A DNA stretch of 64,000 bases from Amantichitinum ursilacus. Its GTDB lineage: Bacteria; Pseudomonadota; Gammaproteobacteria; Burkholderiales; Chitinibacteraceae. The notes beneath the pieces are model-generated. The model was not told where the DNA came from and did no database searches. It worked only from the letters and a program-made list of their open reading frames with translations. Positions within the stretch are counted from its first letter, which is position 1; every line of letters starts with the position of its first letter. Made by a program: the position numbers and the translations under genes. The stretch spans positions 1 through 64,000 of the forward strand of contig NZ_LAQT01000006.1 of assembly GCF_001294205.1 (NCBI RefSeq). The letters run 5' to 3'. Below, in pieces: positions 22,484 to 31,980 of the stretch.

Positions 22484-22503
22484 GGCAACCCGTTACAAGC
22501 AGT

Positions 22504-22527
22504 CCGGCCGGCAACGGCCGGTTTTTA
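22504..22527 (+). terminator. Terminator of orn
   Basis: The stem CCGGCCG / CGGCCGG with loop GCAA is followed by TTTTT, 20 bases past the orn stop. Confidence 0.85.
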
Positions 22528-22539
22528 CATTAGAGAGCC

Positions 22540-23061
22540 ATGTCTATCCCGACCACCGCCCTGGCAGATGCCGATACGTTGACTTTGACGCTGGCGACGC
22601 AAGTGGGCCAGTTGCTGGCCGCGCGTGGCCATCAGGTCACCACCGCTGAATCGTGCACGGGCGGGTTGATCGCCGGTGCGATTACCGAGGTGGCGGGCTC
22701 CAGCGCGTGGTTCGAGCGCGGTTTTGTCACTTACGCCAATCAGGCCAAGGTGGACATGCTGGCGGTGCCGCCCGGATTTCTGCAAACGCTGGGCGCGGTC
22801 AGCGAGCCCGTGGTGGCGGCGATGGCGCAAGGCGCGGCCGAAGCGGCGCAGGCGCAATGGGCCGTGGCGGTCTCCGGCATTGCTGGCCCCGGTGGGGGCA
22901 GCGCTGACAAACCGGTGGGCACCGTCTGGCTGGCCTGGGCTTGCCCGCACGGCATCTTTACCGAGCGCCAGTGGTTTGGCGGTGATCGCAGCGCTATCCG
23001 TACCCAGACCGTGCAGCGCGCGCTGCAACGGCTGATTGAATTGATCAAGGAAACTGCATGA
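22540..23061 (+). CDS. pncC: Nicotinamide-nucleotide amidohydrolase (CinA C-terminal domain)
   Basis: Converts nicotinamide mononucleotide to nicotinic acid mononucleotide in the pyridine nucleotide salvage cycle. The product is 173 aa and has only the CinA C-terminal domain. Motifs are TTAESCTGGLIAGAI, the GFVTYANQAKVDML segment and AVSGIAGPGGGS. Its stop overlaps the ATG of the next gene (ATGA), so the two are translationally coupled. Part of an orn, pncC, proteasome-homologue, hslO run on the plus strand. Confidence 0.93.
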   Translation: MSIPTTALADADTLTLTLATQVGQLLAARGHQVTTAESCTGGLIAGAITEVAGSSAWFERGFVTYANQAKVDMLAVPPGFLQTLGAVSEPVVAAMAQGAAEAAQAQWAVAVSGIAGPGGGSADKPVGTVWLAWACPHGIFTERQWFGGDRSAIRTQTVQRALQRLIELIKETA

Positions 23062-23633
23062 CCACGGTGGTGGTAGTTCGCAAAAAAAACGAGATCGCCA
23101 TCGCGGCCGACAGTCAGTCGACCTTCGGCGACACCCGCCTGAGCGCCAGCATGGATGCGCGCTGGGACAAGATTTTTGAATCGCATGGCGGCTATTTTTC
23201 GATTTCGGGCAGCGCAGCGCATGATCTGGTGTTGCAGGCCGCGCTGAAGAAAAACCCCAAACTGAGCTTTGCCAGCCGTCCGGCCATCTTTGAGAGCTTT
23301 CGCAAACTGCATCCCAAGCTCAAAGAAGAATTCTTCATGAAGCCGGACGAAGAAGAAGACGATCCGTACGAATCGAGCCAGATCACCGCGTTGCTGGCCA
23401 ATCCAAACGGGATTTTTGGCGTCTACAGCCTGCGCGAAGTCTATGAATACGAACGTTTCTGGGCCATCGGCAGTGGCGCCGATTATGCCCTCGGCGCGAT
23501 GCAGGCCGTGTATGACAATCCGAAACTGAGCGCGGCAGATATCGCCCGCGCCGGCGTGGAAGCCGGTTGCGTGTTTGACGTCAATTCGTCGCTGCCCATG
23601 ACGCTTTACACCACCAGCGCCGCCCGGCGCTGA
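23058..23633 (+). CDS. Betaproteobacterial proteasome homologue (Ntn hydrolase)
   Basis: A 191-aa protein of the proteasome beta/HslV superfamily. After removal of Met1 it begins with Thr, the expected nucleophile (TTVVVVRKKNEIAIAADSQ). The aspartate in AADS falls exactly at mature position 17, as in proteasome subunits, and a lysine (ARWDKIF) follows at mature position 37. GGYFSISGSAAHDLVLQAAL and FWAIGSGADYALGAM match the family core. Known members (BPH) form double heptameric rings and lack a recognised unfoldase partner. The gene overlaps pncC by four bases, and hslO, encoding a redox chaperone, follows by 20 bases. Confidence 0.8.
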   Translation: MTTVVVVRKKNEIAIAADSQSTFGDTRLSASMDARWDKIFESHGGYFSISGSAAHDLVLQAALKKNPKLSFASRPAIFESFRKLHPKLKEEFFMKPDEEEDDPYESSQITALLANPNGIFGVYSLREVYEYERFWAIGSGADYALGAMQAVYDNPKLSAADIARAGVEAGCVFDVNSSLPMTLYTTSAARR

Positions 23634-23653
23634 CGCTACGCAGGATCAAACCC

Positions 23654-24523
23654 ATGCAAGATATTCTTGAACGCTTTGTTTTTGACGATGCCCCCGTGCG
23701 TGGCGAACTGGTGCAATTGCACGACACGCTGCACGAGGTGCTGGACCGCCACGCCTATCCGCCGGTGCTGCAAAAGATTATTGGCGAGCTGATGGCCGCC
23801 GCGTCGCTGCTGTCGGCCACGCTCAAGTTTGAAGGCACCCTGATCATGCAGTTGCATGGCAGCGGGCCGGTCAAACTGATTGTGGTGGAATGCACCAGCG
23901 ACATGACCATGCGCGCCACCGCGCGCTGGGATGGCGAAGTGCCGGAAGGCACGCTGTCCGATCTGCTGGGCGAAGGCAAGTTCGTGATGACGCTGGACCC
24001 GGATGAAGGCGAGCCGTATCAGGGCATCGTGGCGTACCAGCCGGGCCAGTCGGTGGCCGAGATCATCGAGCATTACATGCGCAGCTCCGAGCAGCTGGAA
24101 ACGCGCATCTGGCTGGCCAGCCAGAACAGCGGCGCGGCGGGTTTGCTGGTGCAGAAGATGCCGGCGGGCAAAGGCGATGCCGACGCGTGGGATCGTATCC
24201 AGAAATTGTCCGAGACCATTACGCGGGAAGAGTTGTTGGGCCTGGCGCCGCGTGATGTGCTGTATCGCTTGTTTAACCAGGAACTGGTGCGCGTGTTTGA
24301 CCCGCAGACGCCGCGCTTTGCCTGCACGTGTTCGCGGGAACGCGTGGGTGGCATGTTGAAAATGGTCGGTCATGAAGAGGTTGAGGGCGTGATCGAGGAG
24401 CGCGGCAAGGTGGAAGTGACTTGCGAGTTCTGCGGTAAGGAATACGGGTTTGATGCGGTGGATGTGGCGCAGTTGTTTGCGGGTGGGTCGACGACGATTG
24501 CGCCGGGGAATCAGGTGCATTAA
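23654..24523 (+). CDS. hslO: Redox-regulated molecular chaperone Hsp33
   Basis: A holdase chaperone switched on by oxidative unfolding. It is 289 aa. The N-terminal domain contains MQDILERFVFDDAPVRGELV. The C-terminal redox switch has CTC (ACTCSRERV) and CEFC (VTCEFCGKEYG), the four zinc-binding cysteines. It starts 20 bases after the proteasome homologue, so it is likely in the same operon. The composite repeat copy 2 begins about 50 bases after its stop. Confidence 0.96.
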   Translation: MQDILERFVFDDAPVRGELVQLHDTLHEVLDRHAYPPVLQKIIGELMAAASLLSATLKFEGTLIMQLHGSGPVKLIVVECTSDMTMRATARWDGEVPEGTLSDLLGEGKFVMTLDPDEGEPYQGIVAYQPGQSVAEIIEHYMRSSEQLETRIWLASQNSGAAGLLVQKMPAGKGDADAWDRIQKLSETITREELLGLAPRDVLYRLFNQELVRVFDPQTPRFACTCSRERVGGMLKMVGHEEVEGVIEERGKVEVTCEFCGKEYGFDAVDVAQLFAGGSTTIAPGNQVH

Positions 24524-25297
24524 GCGGCCTGCGGCGCATGTTGGGACGTCCCGCTTTGGCGGGACAAACCTTTAACCGCTTAGCCTGCGGCGCATGTTTG
24601 ATACCCGGGGGTGCCCGGGAGCACGTCACTTTTCTTTGCTTCGCCAAAGAAAAGTAAGCAAAAGAAAGGCGACCCCACTCGCGAATCCTTCGCTCGCAAG
24701 GGGGCCCGCAGGTCAAAAGCCGAAACTAACCGTCTGCATAACCGGATTTTGTGGCTGCCGCTCCGCGGACGCGACGCTCAGTCGGAGCCCGATAGGGCTG
24801 GTCTCCTACCTTCGCGCGCTCAGGAGATGGCGCTGGTTTGCCGGGCTGGCTGCCTCGTTGCTACGCAACATCGGGTGGGCGTGGATGCTGAGCCGTGACA
24901 GTGAACCTCGTCCGCGCCCGCTTATCGCACCGCGCCTGGCGTAAAACCACTGTATAGGGTGGGTCATGACCCACCACCCAAAGCCATCAAACAAAGCGCC
25001 ACCGCAAACCGATCGGCCGCGCTGCCGACGCAAAAATCCACCATCGCTACCCACCTCCGCAACATCCCTGCTGCATACCGATTTTCGGCGCAAACGCGGG
25101 CGGCATGCCCGAATACCCGGATCGGATGAACCCTGTCGGGGCAGCTGGCTTTGCTAGCCTTCGCGCCGCATAACCCACCCGTGCACACCGCATGACCCCA
25201 CTTTTCGCGCTGACCCGCAACACTTCCATGCCATCCCGGCATTGTCTTTTTCTTCCCGGCTTCTAAGGTAATTACATCCGCACTTGAGAAGCCAGAA
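24524..25297. other. Intergenic region between hslO and the ABC transporter
   Basis: About 770 bases, mostly occupied by the composite repeat (24572-24975). The remaining 320 bases (24976-25297) hold the promoter side of the transporter operon. Several overlapping frames cross the repeat, but none is conserved intact among the copies, so I annotate no gene here. Confidence 0.6.
24572..24975 (+). repeat. Composite intergenic repeat, copy 2
   Basis: It begins TTAACCGCTT, then GCCTGCGGCGCATGTTTG, ATACCCGGGGGTGCCCGGGA and CACGTCACTTTTCTTTG. It continues through the inverted pair TTTTCTTTGC / GCAAAAGAAA and a segment encoding CRSADATLSRSP, and ends at the palindrome 24958-24975 (GGTGGGTC-AT-GACCCACC). 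The order is the same as copies 1 and 3. A shorter echo, GCCTGCGGCGCATGTTGG, precedes it at about 24528. Confidence 0.8.
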
Positions 25298-26266
25298 ATG
25301 AAAACACCGTTCCGCTGTCTCTGCCTCGCCCTGGCGCTGGTCGCCGCGCATGCCTGTGCCGACGATGACACCATCCGTCTCGGCAATCTCAAATTCGCGC
25401 ATTACGGTGCGATTTCTTATCTGAAAGAGCTGGCGCCCAAGTGTGGCATCAAGGTGGAGGAGCGCATGTTCGCCAAGGGCCTCGATATCATGCCGGCCAT
25501 TACCGCGGGTGAGATCGATGTGGCCGCCAGCGCGGCCGATGCGGCGATTGCCGGGCGCGCCAGTGGGGTGCCGATTTACGCGGTGGCGGGGTTTGCCAAG
25601 GGTGGGGCGCGGATTGTGGCGGCGCAGGGTAGCAATATCAAAAAGATGGCCGACTTCAAGGGCAAGAAGGTGGGCGTGGCGCGCGGTGGGGCGCAGGAAT
25701 TGTTGCTGTTGGCCGAACTGGCCAAGGTCAATCTGACGTGGTCGGACAAGCCGGGCAAGGATGTGCTGATCGTGTATTTGCCGTTTGCCGATCTCAACCA
25801 GGCCTTGATGCAAAAGCAGATCGATGCAATGGCGCAATCCGAGCCGCAAGCATCGCAAGCGCTCAATAAAGGCTTCGGCACGGAAGTCCTCAAACCGTAT
25901 GACACACCGATGGGCGAGCCGGTGCGCACGCTGGTGATGACCGAAAAGCTCTACAACAATCACGCGCTGGCGCAAAAGCTGATGCGCTGTTTTGTGCAAT
26001 CGACCAAATTGTTTATCGACGACCCCAAGCTGGCCGAAAACTATGTGCGCACCAGCATGTTCAAGGGCCAGATCACCTCGGATGACTATCAGGACGCGAT
26101 CGGCAATTCGCCGTATTCGTATGACCTGACCATTGAGCACATCCAGACCACCACCGATTTGATGGTCAAGTATGGCGTTGGCCGTATGGCCAAACCGCCC
26201 GTGGCCAAGGATTGGGTCAAGCTGGATTTGCTCAACGACGCGCGCAAAGCCGCAGGCGTGCAATAA
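25298..26266 (+). CDS. ABC transporter substrate-binding protein (SsuA/TauA/NMT1 type)
   Basis: A periplasmic binding protein of 322 aa. The signal peptide (MKTPFRCLCLALALVAAHACA) is followed by a two-lobe fold with LGNLKFAHYGAISYLKE, GEIDVAASAADAAIAGRASG and MADFKGKKVGVARGGAQE. This family binds small anions or thiamine precursors: alkanesulfonates, taurine, nitrate, aromatic sulfonates or hydroxymethylpyrimidine. The sequence does not tell which. First gene of a three-gene operon with permease and ATPase; no sulfonate monooxygenase gene is adjacent. Confidence 0.88.
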   Translation: MKTPFRCLCLALALVAAHACADDDTIRLGNLKFAHYGAISYLKELAPKCGIKVEERMFAKGLDIMPAITAGEIDVAASAADAAIAGRASGVPIYAVAGFAKGGARIVAAQGSNIKKMADFKGKKVGVARGGAQELLLLAELAKVNLTWSDKPGKDVLIVYLPFADLNQALMQKQIDAMAQSEPQASQALNKGFGTEVLKPYDTPMGEPVRTLVMTEKLYNNHALAQKLMRCFVQSTKLFIDDPKLAENYVRTSMFKGQITSDDYQDAIGNSPYSYDLTIEHIQTTTDLMVKYGVGRMAKPPVAKDWVKLDLLNDARKAAGVQ

Positions 26267-26268
26267 CC

Positions 26269-27099
26269 GTGGCGGCGCGGCGGTGGTCCACGCGCACGCT
26301 GCTGCGCGGTTTATGGTTGCCGGTGACGTTGCTGGTGGCGTGGCAAGGTGCGGCCGTGCTGGGCTGGCTTAATCCGCAAGTATTGCCGTCGCCATGGCAG
26401 GTGCTGCAACGCTGGTGGGTGTATGCGTTGCCAGCCGATCCGTACGACCCCAGCCAGTCGCGGCTGACTTGGTTGCTGTCGGGCGAGTTGGTGCACGATG
26501 CCTGGGGCAGCCTGGGCCGCGTGCTGGCGGGCTTTGCCATCGGCGCCGTGCTTGCTTTGCCGCTGGGTTTGCTGATGGGCGCCAGCCAGCGCGTCTACGA
26601 GTGGTTTAATCCGCTGCTGCAGGTGCTGCGGCCGATTCCGCCGATTGCCTGGATTCCGCTGTCCATCCTCTGGTTTGGCCTCGGCAATCCGCCCGCCATT
26701 TTCCTGATCGCATTGGGCGCGTTTTTTCCGGTGTTGATGAATACGATTGCGGGTGTGCGCAATGTCGACAGCATTTATATCCGCGCAGCGCTCAACCTGG
26801 GCGCCAATCAACGCGTGCTGTTTACCCGAGTGATGTTGCCCGCTGCGATGCCGTATATCCTGGCGGGCGCGCGCATCGGTATGGGCACGGCGTTTATTGT
26901 GGTGATCGTGTCCGAGATGATCGCGGTGAATAACGGCCTGGGTTTTCGCATTCTGGAAGCGCGCGAGTATTTCTGGTCCGACAAAATCATCGCCGGCATG
27001 CTCAGCATCGGTTTGCTCGGCCTGGCCATCGATATGGTGATGGCCGCGCTCAACCATCATCTGCTGCGTTGGCATCGTGGCCAGGAGAACGACGCATGA
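26269..27099 (+). CDS. ABC transporter permease (SsuC/TauC type)
   Basis: An inner-membrane permease of the BPD_transp_1 family with about six helices. The coupling loop is visible as NLGANQRVLFTRVMLPAAMPYILAGARIGMG. I start it at GTG 26269 (MAARRWSTRTLL), three bases after the substrate-binding protein stop, giving 276 aa. There is no in-frame ATG near, and an upstream start would overlap the previous gene by more than 50 bases. The stop overlaps the next ATG (ATGA), so permease and ATPase are coupled. Confidence 0.88.
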   Translation: MAARRWSTRTLLRGLWLPVTLLVAWQGAAVLGWLNPQVLPSPWQVLQRWWVYALPADPYDPSQSRLTWLLSGELVHDAWGSLGRVLAGFAIGAVLALPLGLLMGASQRVYEWFNPLLQVLRPIPPIAWIPLSILWFGLGNPPAIFLIALGAFFPVLMNTIAGVRNVDSIYIRAALNLGANQRVLFTRVMLPAAMPYILAGARIGMGTAFIVVIVSEMIAVNNGLGFRILEAREYFWSDKIIAGMLSIGLLGLAIDMVMAALNHHLLRWHRGQENDA

Positions 27100-27893
27100 G
27101 CGCCGCCCAGATCCACATCGCCGGTGTGCACAAGGTGTTTGGCCAGGGCGCGCAGCAAGTGGTGGCGCTGCAAGGTATAGATCTCAGCATCGCGCCGGGC
27201 CAGTTTGTCTGTCTGCTGGGGCCGTCGGGCTGCGGCAAGTCAACGCTGCTTAATGCCGTGGCCGGGTTTGCGCCGCCTACGTCCGGCCGCATCAGCGTGG
27301 CGGGCCAGCCGGTGCAAGGCGCCGGGCCGGATCGCGGCATGGTGTTTCAGGAATACGCTTTGTTTCCGTGGATGACGGTGGAGGACAACATCGGCTTTGG
27401 CCTCAAGATTCGCCATACGCCCGTCGCCGAGCGCAACGTCACGGTCGACCGCTTGCTGCAGATGCTGGGCCTGAGCGAATTCCGCCTGCGCTATCCCAAG
27501 GATCTGTCCGGCGGCATGCGCCAGCGCGTGGCCATTGCGCGCATTCTGGCGCTGGATTCACCCATCCTGTTGATGGACGAACCGTTTGGCGCGCTGGATG
27601 CGTTAACGCGGCGCAGCCTGCAAGACGAGTTGCTGCAAATCCAGGCGCAATGGCAAAAGACGGTGCTGTTTGTCACGCACAGTATCGATGAGGCGATTTA
27701 TCTGGCTGATCGCGTGGTGGTGCTGACTTATCGCCCCGGCACCATCAAGCTGGATCTGCCCATTGCTTTGCCACGCCCGCGCGATAGCAGCTCGGCCGGT
27801 TTTAACGAACTGAAACGCGAGCTGGGCGCGGTGGTGATGCAGGAACAGCAGCGCCATCAGCAGGCCGAGCAACGCGGTCTGGCCATCGATTGA
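27096..27893 (+). CDS. ABC transporter ATP-binding protein (SsuB/TauB type)
   Basis: The ATPase of the preceding importer, 265 aa. Walker A is LLGPSGCGKSTLL, the Q-loop is in VFQEYALFPWM, the signature is LSGGMRQRVAIAR and Walker B is ILLMDEPFGALD, followed by the H-loop in FVTHSIDEA. PFGALDALTR is typical of nitrate/sulfonate/taurine transporters. The start at ATG 27096 overlaps the permease stop by four bases. Confidence 0.93.
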   Translation: MSAAQIHIAGVHKVFGQGAQQVVALQGIDLSIAPGQFVCLLGPSGCGKSTLLNAVAGFAPPTSGRISVAGQPVQGAGPDRGMVFQEYALFPWMTVEDNIGFGLKIRHTPVAERNVTVDRLLQMLGLSEFRLRYPKDLSGGMRQRVAIARILALDSPILLMDEPFGALDALTRRSLQDELLQIQAQWQKTVLFVTHSIDEAIYLADRVVVLTYRPGTIKLDLPIALPRPRDSSSAGFNELKRELGAVVMQEQQRHQQAEQRGLAID

Positions 27894-27906
27894 AGGTGGC
27901 GGCGCG

Positions 27907-28560
27907 CTAATAACCGCGTGGGTTTGCGGCCAGATACGCCAGTTCTTCTGGCGTGCTGCTGCGGCCGAAGAGCGTGTTGCGATGCGGAAAGCGGCCAAAG
28001 CGCGTGACGACATCGCAATGCGTAACGGCCGAGGTATAGAAGTTTTCCAGCCCGGCCACATCGCGATAGGGCGTAAACAATTCCACCGCCTGGCGTTGCA
28101 GGGCGACGTCTTCGGCATGTTCCAACGGCAGATATAGAAACGCGCGTTGCAACAGCGGCAATTGCTGATCCCATCCTTGGGCAATGGCATGCAGCGCCCA
28201 CTGCAAGGCGTTGGCGTCATGCGCATAGGTGGCGGCGCTGCGGCGCTGCAGATTGCGGCTGAACTGGTCCAATACCAATATCAACGCCAGCGTGCCGCGC
28301 GCATCGACGGCCCAGCCATCCAGCTTGCCTTTGCCCGCTGCCTGCCAGGTGGCCAGAAAATGACGGCGCACCGCGGCGTCGAAGGCGTCATCGGCGGTCC
28401 ACCAGCGTGCCTTGTTCTGGCCGTAATCGGGGTCGTCGGGGCAGCCGAACCAGAAGGTCAGCACCGCCTCGGGCGTGGCGTAGGGACTCTTTGCTTGCGG
28501 GCGCCCGGATTTGACATTGCCTTCGGGGCTAAGACGGCGGATCAGAGGAGCGTCGGCCAT
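27907..28560 (-). CDS. DUF924 family protein
   Basis: A 217-aa all-helical protein of unknown function. Family hallmarks are VLTFWFGCPDDP, KARWWTADDAFDAAVRRHF, LILVLDQFSRN and FLYLPLEHAEDVALQ. The TPR-like fold is known, but no activity has been firmly assigned. The ATG at 28560 has GGAG seven bases upstream. The open frame continues far upstream through the antisense of trpS without coding character, so the short version is correct. Confidence 0.88.
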   Translation of the reverse strand: MADAPLIRRLSPEGNVKSGRPQAKSPYATPEAVLTFWFGCPDDPDYGQNKARWWTADDAFDAAVRRHFLATWQAAGKGKLDGWAVDARGTLALILVLDQFSRNLQRRSAATYAHDANALQWALHAIAQGWDQQLPLLQRAFLYLPLEHAEDVALQRQAVELFTPYRDVAGLENFYTSAVTHCDVVTRFGRFPHRNTLFGRSSTPEELAYLAANPRGY

Positions 28561-28695
28561 GGTGATTTCTCCATCAAACAGGCCCGGATTGTAGCTCACG
28601 CGGCACGGCCTGACCGGGCGGCTTGACCGGCTGACGGCCCGCCGCCAAACTACCTGGCCCCGCCGGGCGGCCAATATTTTTATCCGAGATCTCCC

Positions 28696-29718
28696 ATGAG
28701 CACGCAAGCCGTTACATCGCAAGACATTATCCTGACCGGTGACCGCACCACCGGCCCGCTGCACCTTGGCCACTACGTCGGTTCTTTGCAAAACCGCATC
28801 AAGCTGCAAGACGTGTGCCGCCAGTATCTGCTGCTGGCCGACGCGCAAGCGCTGACCGACAACATGGGCAATTACGTCAAAGTGCGCGATAACGTGCTGC
28901 AAGTGGCGCTCGATTATCTGGCGGCGGGCATTGATCCGGCCAAATCCACCATCTTTATCCAGAGCCTGGTGCCGGAACTGCCCGAGCTGTTTTCGTACTA
29001 CCTGAACCTGGTGACCGTGTCGCGCCTGGAGCGCAACCCCACCATCAAGGACGAAATCAAACTGCGCGGCTTTGAGCGCGATATTCCGTCCGGCTTTATG
29101 ACGTATCCGGTGGCGCAAGCGGCCGACATCAGCGCCTTCAAGGCCACTGTGGTGCCGGTGGGCGCCGATCAGATTCCGATGATCGAGCAAACCAACGAAG
29201 TGGTGCGCAAGTTCAACGCCAGCGTTAACCAGGACATTCTGGTGGAATGCCGCGCGCTGGTGCCGGAAAACGGCGCGCGTCTGCCCGGCATCGACGGCAA
29301 GGCCAAGATGTCGAAATCGCTGGGCAACTCGCTGACGCTGGGGGCTTCGGCCGAGGACATCACCAAGGCTGTCAAGATGATGTACACCGATCCCAACCAC
29401 CTGCGCGTGGCCGACCCGGGCCAGGTGGAAGGCAATGTGGTGTTTACCTATCTGGATATCTTTGACACCGATACCGCCGCCGTTGAAGAACTGAAAGCGC
29501 ATTACCGTCGCGGTGGCCTCGGCGATATGGTGATCAAACGCCGCCTGGAAGAAATCCTGCAAACGCTGCTGGCCCCGATCCGCGCGCGCCGCGAACAATT
29601 GGCGGCTGATCCGGAGCATGTGATGGGCATCCTGCGCGCCGGTACGGACAAGGCGCGCGAGCAAACCGCCGCAACATTGGACGCAGTAAAACGCGCCATG
29701 GGCATCGTCTACTTTTAA
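28696..29718 (+). CDS. trpS: Tryptophanyl-tRNA synthetase
   Basis: Charges tRNA-Trp. It is a class Ic synthetase of 340 aa. The HIGH-type motif is [12 protein letters not shown] and the KMSKS motif is [10 protein letters not shown]. The DAQALTDN segment and the polar [15 protein letters not shown] region are standard. Length and motifs are normal and the ATG follows a purine-rich stretch. It is divergent from the DUF924 gene. Confidence 0.97.
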   Translation: MSTQAVTSQDIILTGDRTTGPLHLGHYVGSLQNRIKLQDVCRQYLLLADAQALTDNMGNYVKVRDNVLQVALDYLAAGIDPAKSTIFIQSLVPELPELFSYYLNLVTVSRLERNPTIKDEIKLRGFERDIPSGFMTYPVAQAADISAFKATVVPVGADQIPMIEQTNEVVRKFNASVNQDILVECRALVPENGARLPGIDGKAKMSKSLGNSLTLGASAEDITKAVKMMYTDPNHLRVADPGQVEGNVVFTYLDIFDTDTAAVEELKAHYRRGGLGDMVIKRRLEEILQTLLAPIRARREQLAADPEHVMGILRAGTDKAREQTAATLDAVKRAMGIVYF

Positions 29719-29856
29719 GCAGCCCGATGCCTGCTGCGCGTGGGCGCGCCGAACCCCGGCGGTGCTCGACCTGCCCGCGCTCGCGCCGCGCACGGCATTG
29801 CAAAACCGCAAAAGCCACTGACCTGTACAATCCCGCTGGTAAAAGCGAGGACAACG

Positions 29857-31032
29857 ATGTCAGTGAAGCAAGTCGATGTAGTGGTGGTGGGCGCCGGGGC
29901 GGCCGGGATGATGGCGGCGGCAACGGCGGGCCAGCGCGGCCGCAGCGTGCTGCTGCTGGACCATGCGGCCAAACTGGCGGAAAAAATCCGCATCTCGGGC
30001 GGCGGCCGCTGCAACTTCACCAATCTGGATGCGCGGCCGGAATGTTATTTGTCCGAGAACCCGCACTATGTGAAATCGGCGCTGGCGCGCTATACGCAGC
30101 ACGACTTTATCAAGCTGGTGGAACGCTACGGCCTGGGTTATCACGAGAAAACCCTGGGCCAGCTGTTTTGCGATGACGGTTCGCAAGCCATCATCGATAT
30201 GCTCAAAGCCGAGGTGGACGCCGGTGGCGCCATCTGGCGCATGGAAACCGCGATCGAAGCGGTGACGGCGGTGGAGGGCGGTGGCTTTGTGGTGCAGACC
30301 GGCAAAGAAACCTGGCAATGCCAATCGCTGATCGTTGCCAGCGGCGGCTTGTCTATTCCACAAATCGGGGCCACGGCTTGGGGTTACGAGCTGGCCAGAC
30401 AATTTGGCTTGGGCATCGTGCCGACCACTGCCGCGCTGGTGCCGCTGACGTTTCAGCCGCAGGATTTGTGGACCGAACTAGCGGGCGTCGCCATCGATCC
30501 GGCCGAAGTACGTAGCGGCAAAGGCAAATTCCGCGAAGCCATTCTGTTTACGCATCGCGGCGTATCCGGCCCGGCCATCCTGCAAATCTCGTCGTACTGG
30601 CAAGCGGGCCAGCCGATCAGCATCAATCTGCTGCCTGACGTCGATCTGCAAGAACACTTCGCCAACGCCAGCCGCGAAGCGCATCTGGTGACCGTGCTGG
30701 CCGAAGTACTGCCGCGCAGCTTTGCCACCGTGCTGGTCAACAGCCTTGGCCCGAATGCGCCGCTGAAGCAATACACCCCCAAACAACTGAGCGTACTGAT
30801 CGAACGCATCCAGCACTGGCAAATCATTCCGTCCGGCACCGTGGGGTACAAAAAAGCCGAAGTGACGCGCGGCGGCGTGGATACACGCCAGCTCGATTCC
30901 AAAACCATGATGGCGAAAGCGGTGCCGGGGCTGTTTTTTATCGGCGAAGTGGTCGATGTGACCGGCTGGCTGGGCGGCTATAACTTTCAGTGGGCATGGT
31001 CGTCGGGCTATGCGGCGGGGAGTTTTGCTTGA
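29857..31032 (+). CDS. BaiN/RdsA-family NAD(P)/FAD-dependent oxidoreductase (HI0933-like)
   Basis: A flavoprotein of 391 aa. The FAD-binding VVGAGAAGMMAAATAGQRG is followed by the family signature KIRISGGGRCNFTN. A C-terminal FAD motif, FFIGEVVDVTGWLGGYNFQWAWSSG, is also present. The physiological substrate of most members is unknown. ATG 29857 is preceded by GAGG; an upstream frame back to 29740 lacks support. A terminator follows. Confidence 0.9.
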   Translation: MSVKQVDVVVVGAGAAGMMAAATAGQRGRSVLLLDHAAKLAEKIRISGGGRCNFTNLDARPECYLSENPHYVKSALARYTQHDFIKLVERYGLGYHEKTLGQLFCDDGSQAIIDMLKAEVDAGGAIWRMETAIEAVTAVEGGGFVVQTGKETWQCQSLIVASGGLSIPQIGATAWGYELARQFGLGIVPTTAALVPLTFQPQDLWTELAGVAIDPAEVRSGKGKFREAILFTHRGVSGPAILQISSYWQAGQPISINLLPDVDLQEHFANASREAHLVTVLAEVLPRSFATVLVNSLGPNAPLKQYTPKQLSVLIERIQHWQIIPSGTVGYKKAEVTRGGVDTRQLDSKTMMAKAVPGLFFIGEVVDVTGWLGGYNFQWAWSSGYAAGSFA

Positions 31033-31056
31033 GGCGCTGGCGGGATTCACCCAAAT

Positions 31057-31089
31057 AGAAAAACGGTGGCATCGAGCCACCGTTTTTTT
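31057..31089. terminator. Bidirectional terminator between the flavoprotein gene and dapB
   Basis: The stem AAAACGGTGGC / GCCACCGTTTT with loop ATCGA is followed by T's. It lies between converging genes, with A's on the left side for the leftward dapB message. Confidence 0.9.
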
Positions 31090-31108
31090 ATCCAGCGCCG
31101 CCGAGCGC

Positions 31109-31909
31109 TCACTTCAGGCCCAGCACATCCTGCATATCGAACAAGCCGCTGCTTTGCTGCATCAAAAACCGCGCCGCACGCAGTGAGCCACTGGCGTAGA
31201 TCATGCGGCTGGAGGCCTTGTGCGTAACTTCCACGCGTTCGCCCATGCCGGCAAACACCACAGTATGGTCGCCCACCACGTCGCCGCCGCGCAGCGTGGC
31301 AAAGCCAATGCTGGACGGGTCCCGCTCGCCAGTGATGCCTTCGCGGTCGTATACGGCCACGTCTTTCAGATCGCGGCCCAGCGCGCCCGCCACCACTTCG
31401 CCCATGCGCAAGGCCGTGCCCGATGGCGCGTCCACTTTCATCCGATGGTGCATTTCGACGATTTCAATGTCATAGCCGGTGGCCAGTACTTTGGCCGCCA
31501 CATCCAGCAACTTGAACACCAGGTTAACGCCGACGCTCATGTTCTGCGCGTAGACGATGCCGATGTCTTTGGCGGCGTCGGCGATGGCGGCTTTGCCCGC
31601 GTCGTCAAAGCCGGTGGCGCCGACGATGACGCGCGTGCCGCTGGCGCGGCAAACTCCCAGATGCTTGAGCACGCCATCGGGCTTGGTAAAGTCGATCAGC
31701 ACATCGGCGTTAGCTAGCTGGTTGATGTCATCGCTGATCAACACGCCCGAGCTTTTGCCGAGAAAGGCAGCGGCATCCTGGCCGATGGCCGGATTGCCGG
31801 GCCGGGCCAGCGCCACGGTCAGCACGCTATCGGCGCTTTGCGTGACGGCTTCGATCAACATGCGACCCATGCGCCCGGTGGCGCCGGTAATGGCTATCTT
31901 CACAGACAT
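31109..31909 (-). CDS. dapB: 4-hydroxy-tetrahydrodipicolinate reductase
   Basis: Second committed step of lysine and diaminopimelate synthesis, using NAD(P)H. It is 266 aa. The nucleotide motif is [10 protein letters not shown] near the N-terminus. The catalytic segment [22 protein letters not shown] holds the His-His and Lys of the active site. It follows bamE on the same strand. Confidence 0.97.
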   Translation of the reverse strand: MSVKIAITGATGRMGRMLIEAVTQSADSVLTVALARPGNPAIGQDAAAFLGKSSGVLISDDINQLANADVLIDFTKPDGVLKHLGVCRASGTRVIVGATGFDDAGKAAIADAAKDIGIVYAQNMSVGVNLVFKLLDVAAKVLATGYDIEIVEMHHRMKVDAPSGTALRMGEVVAGALGRDLKDVAVYDREGITGERDPSSIGFATLRGGDVVGDHTVVFAGMGERVEVTHKASSRMIYASGSLRAARFLMQQSSGLFDMQDVLGLK

Positions 31910-31980
31910 GAGCAGTTTCCGTTAAAACGCCACGGACTCAGCCGTGGCGTGGGGTGTTGCGGGGGCCGGACCGGCCCGGA

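Noticed and set aside
24594-24944. A possible 116-aa protein in composite repeat copy 2
   Set aside because: The CRSADATLSRSP part recurs in copy 1 in the same frame, but copy 3 is frameshifted and the flanking residues differ. This fits a repeat, not a gene. Such frames are common spurious annotations.
27907-29811. A 634-codon open frame on the minus strand
   Set aside because: Only 27907-28560 is a real gene (DUF924). The rest runs antisense through trpS, has Gln/His/Arg-rich low-quality composition and lacks a ribosome site at its first ATG.
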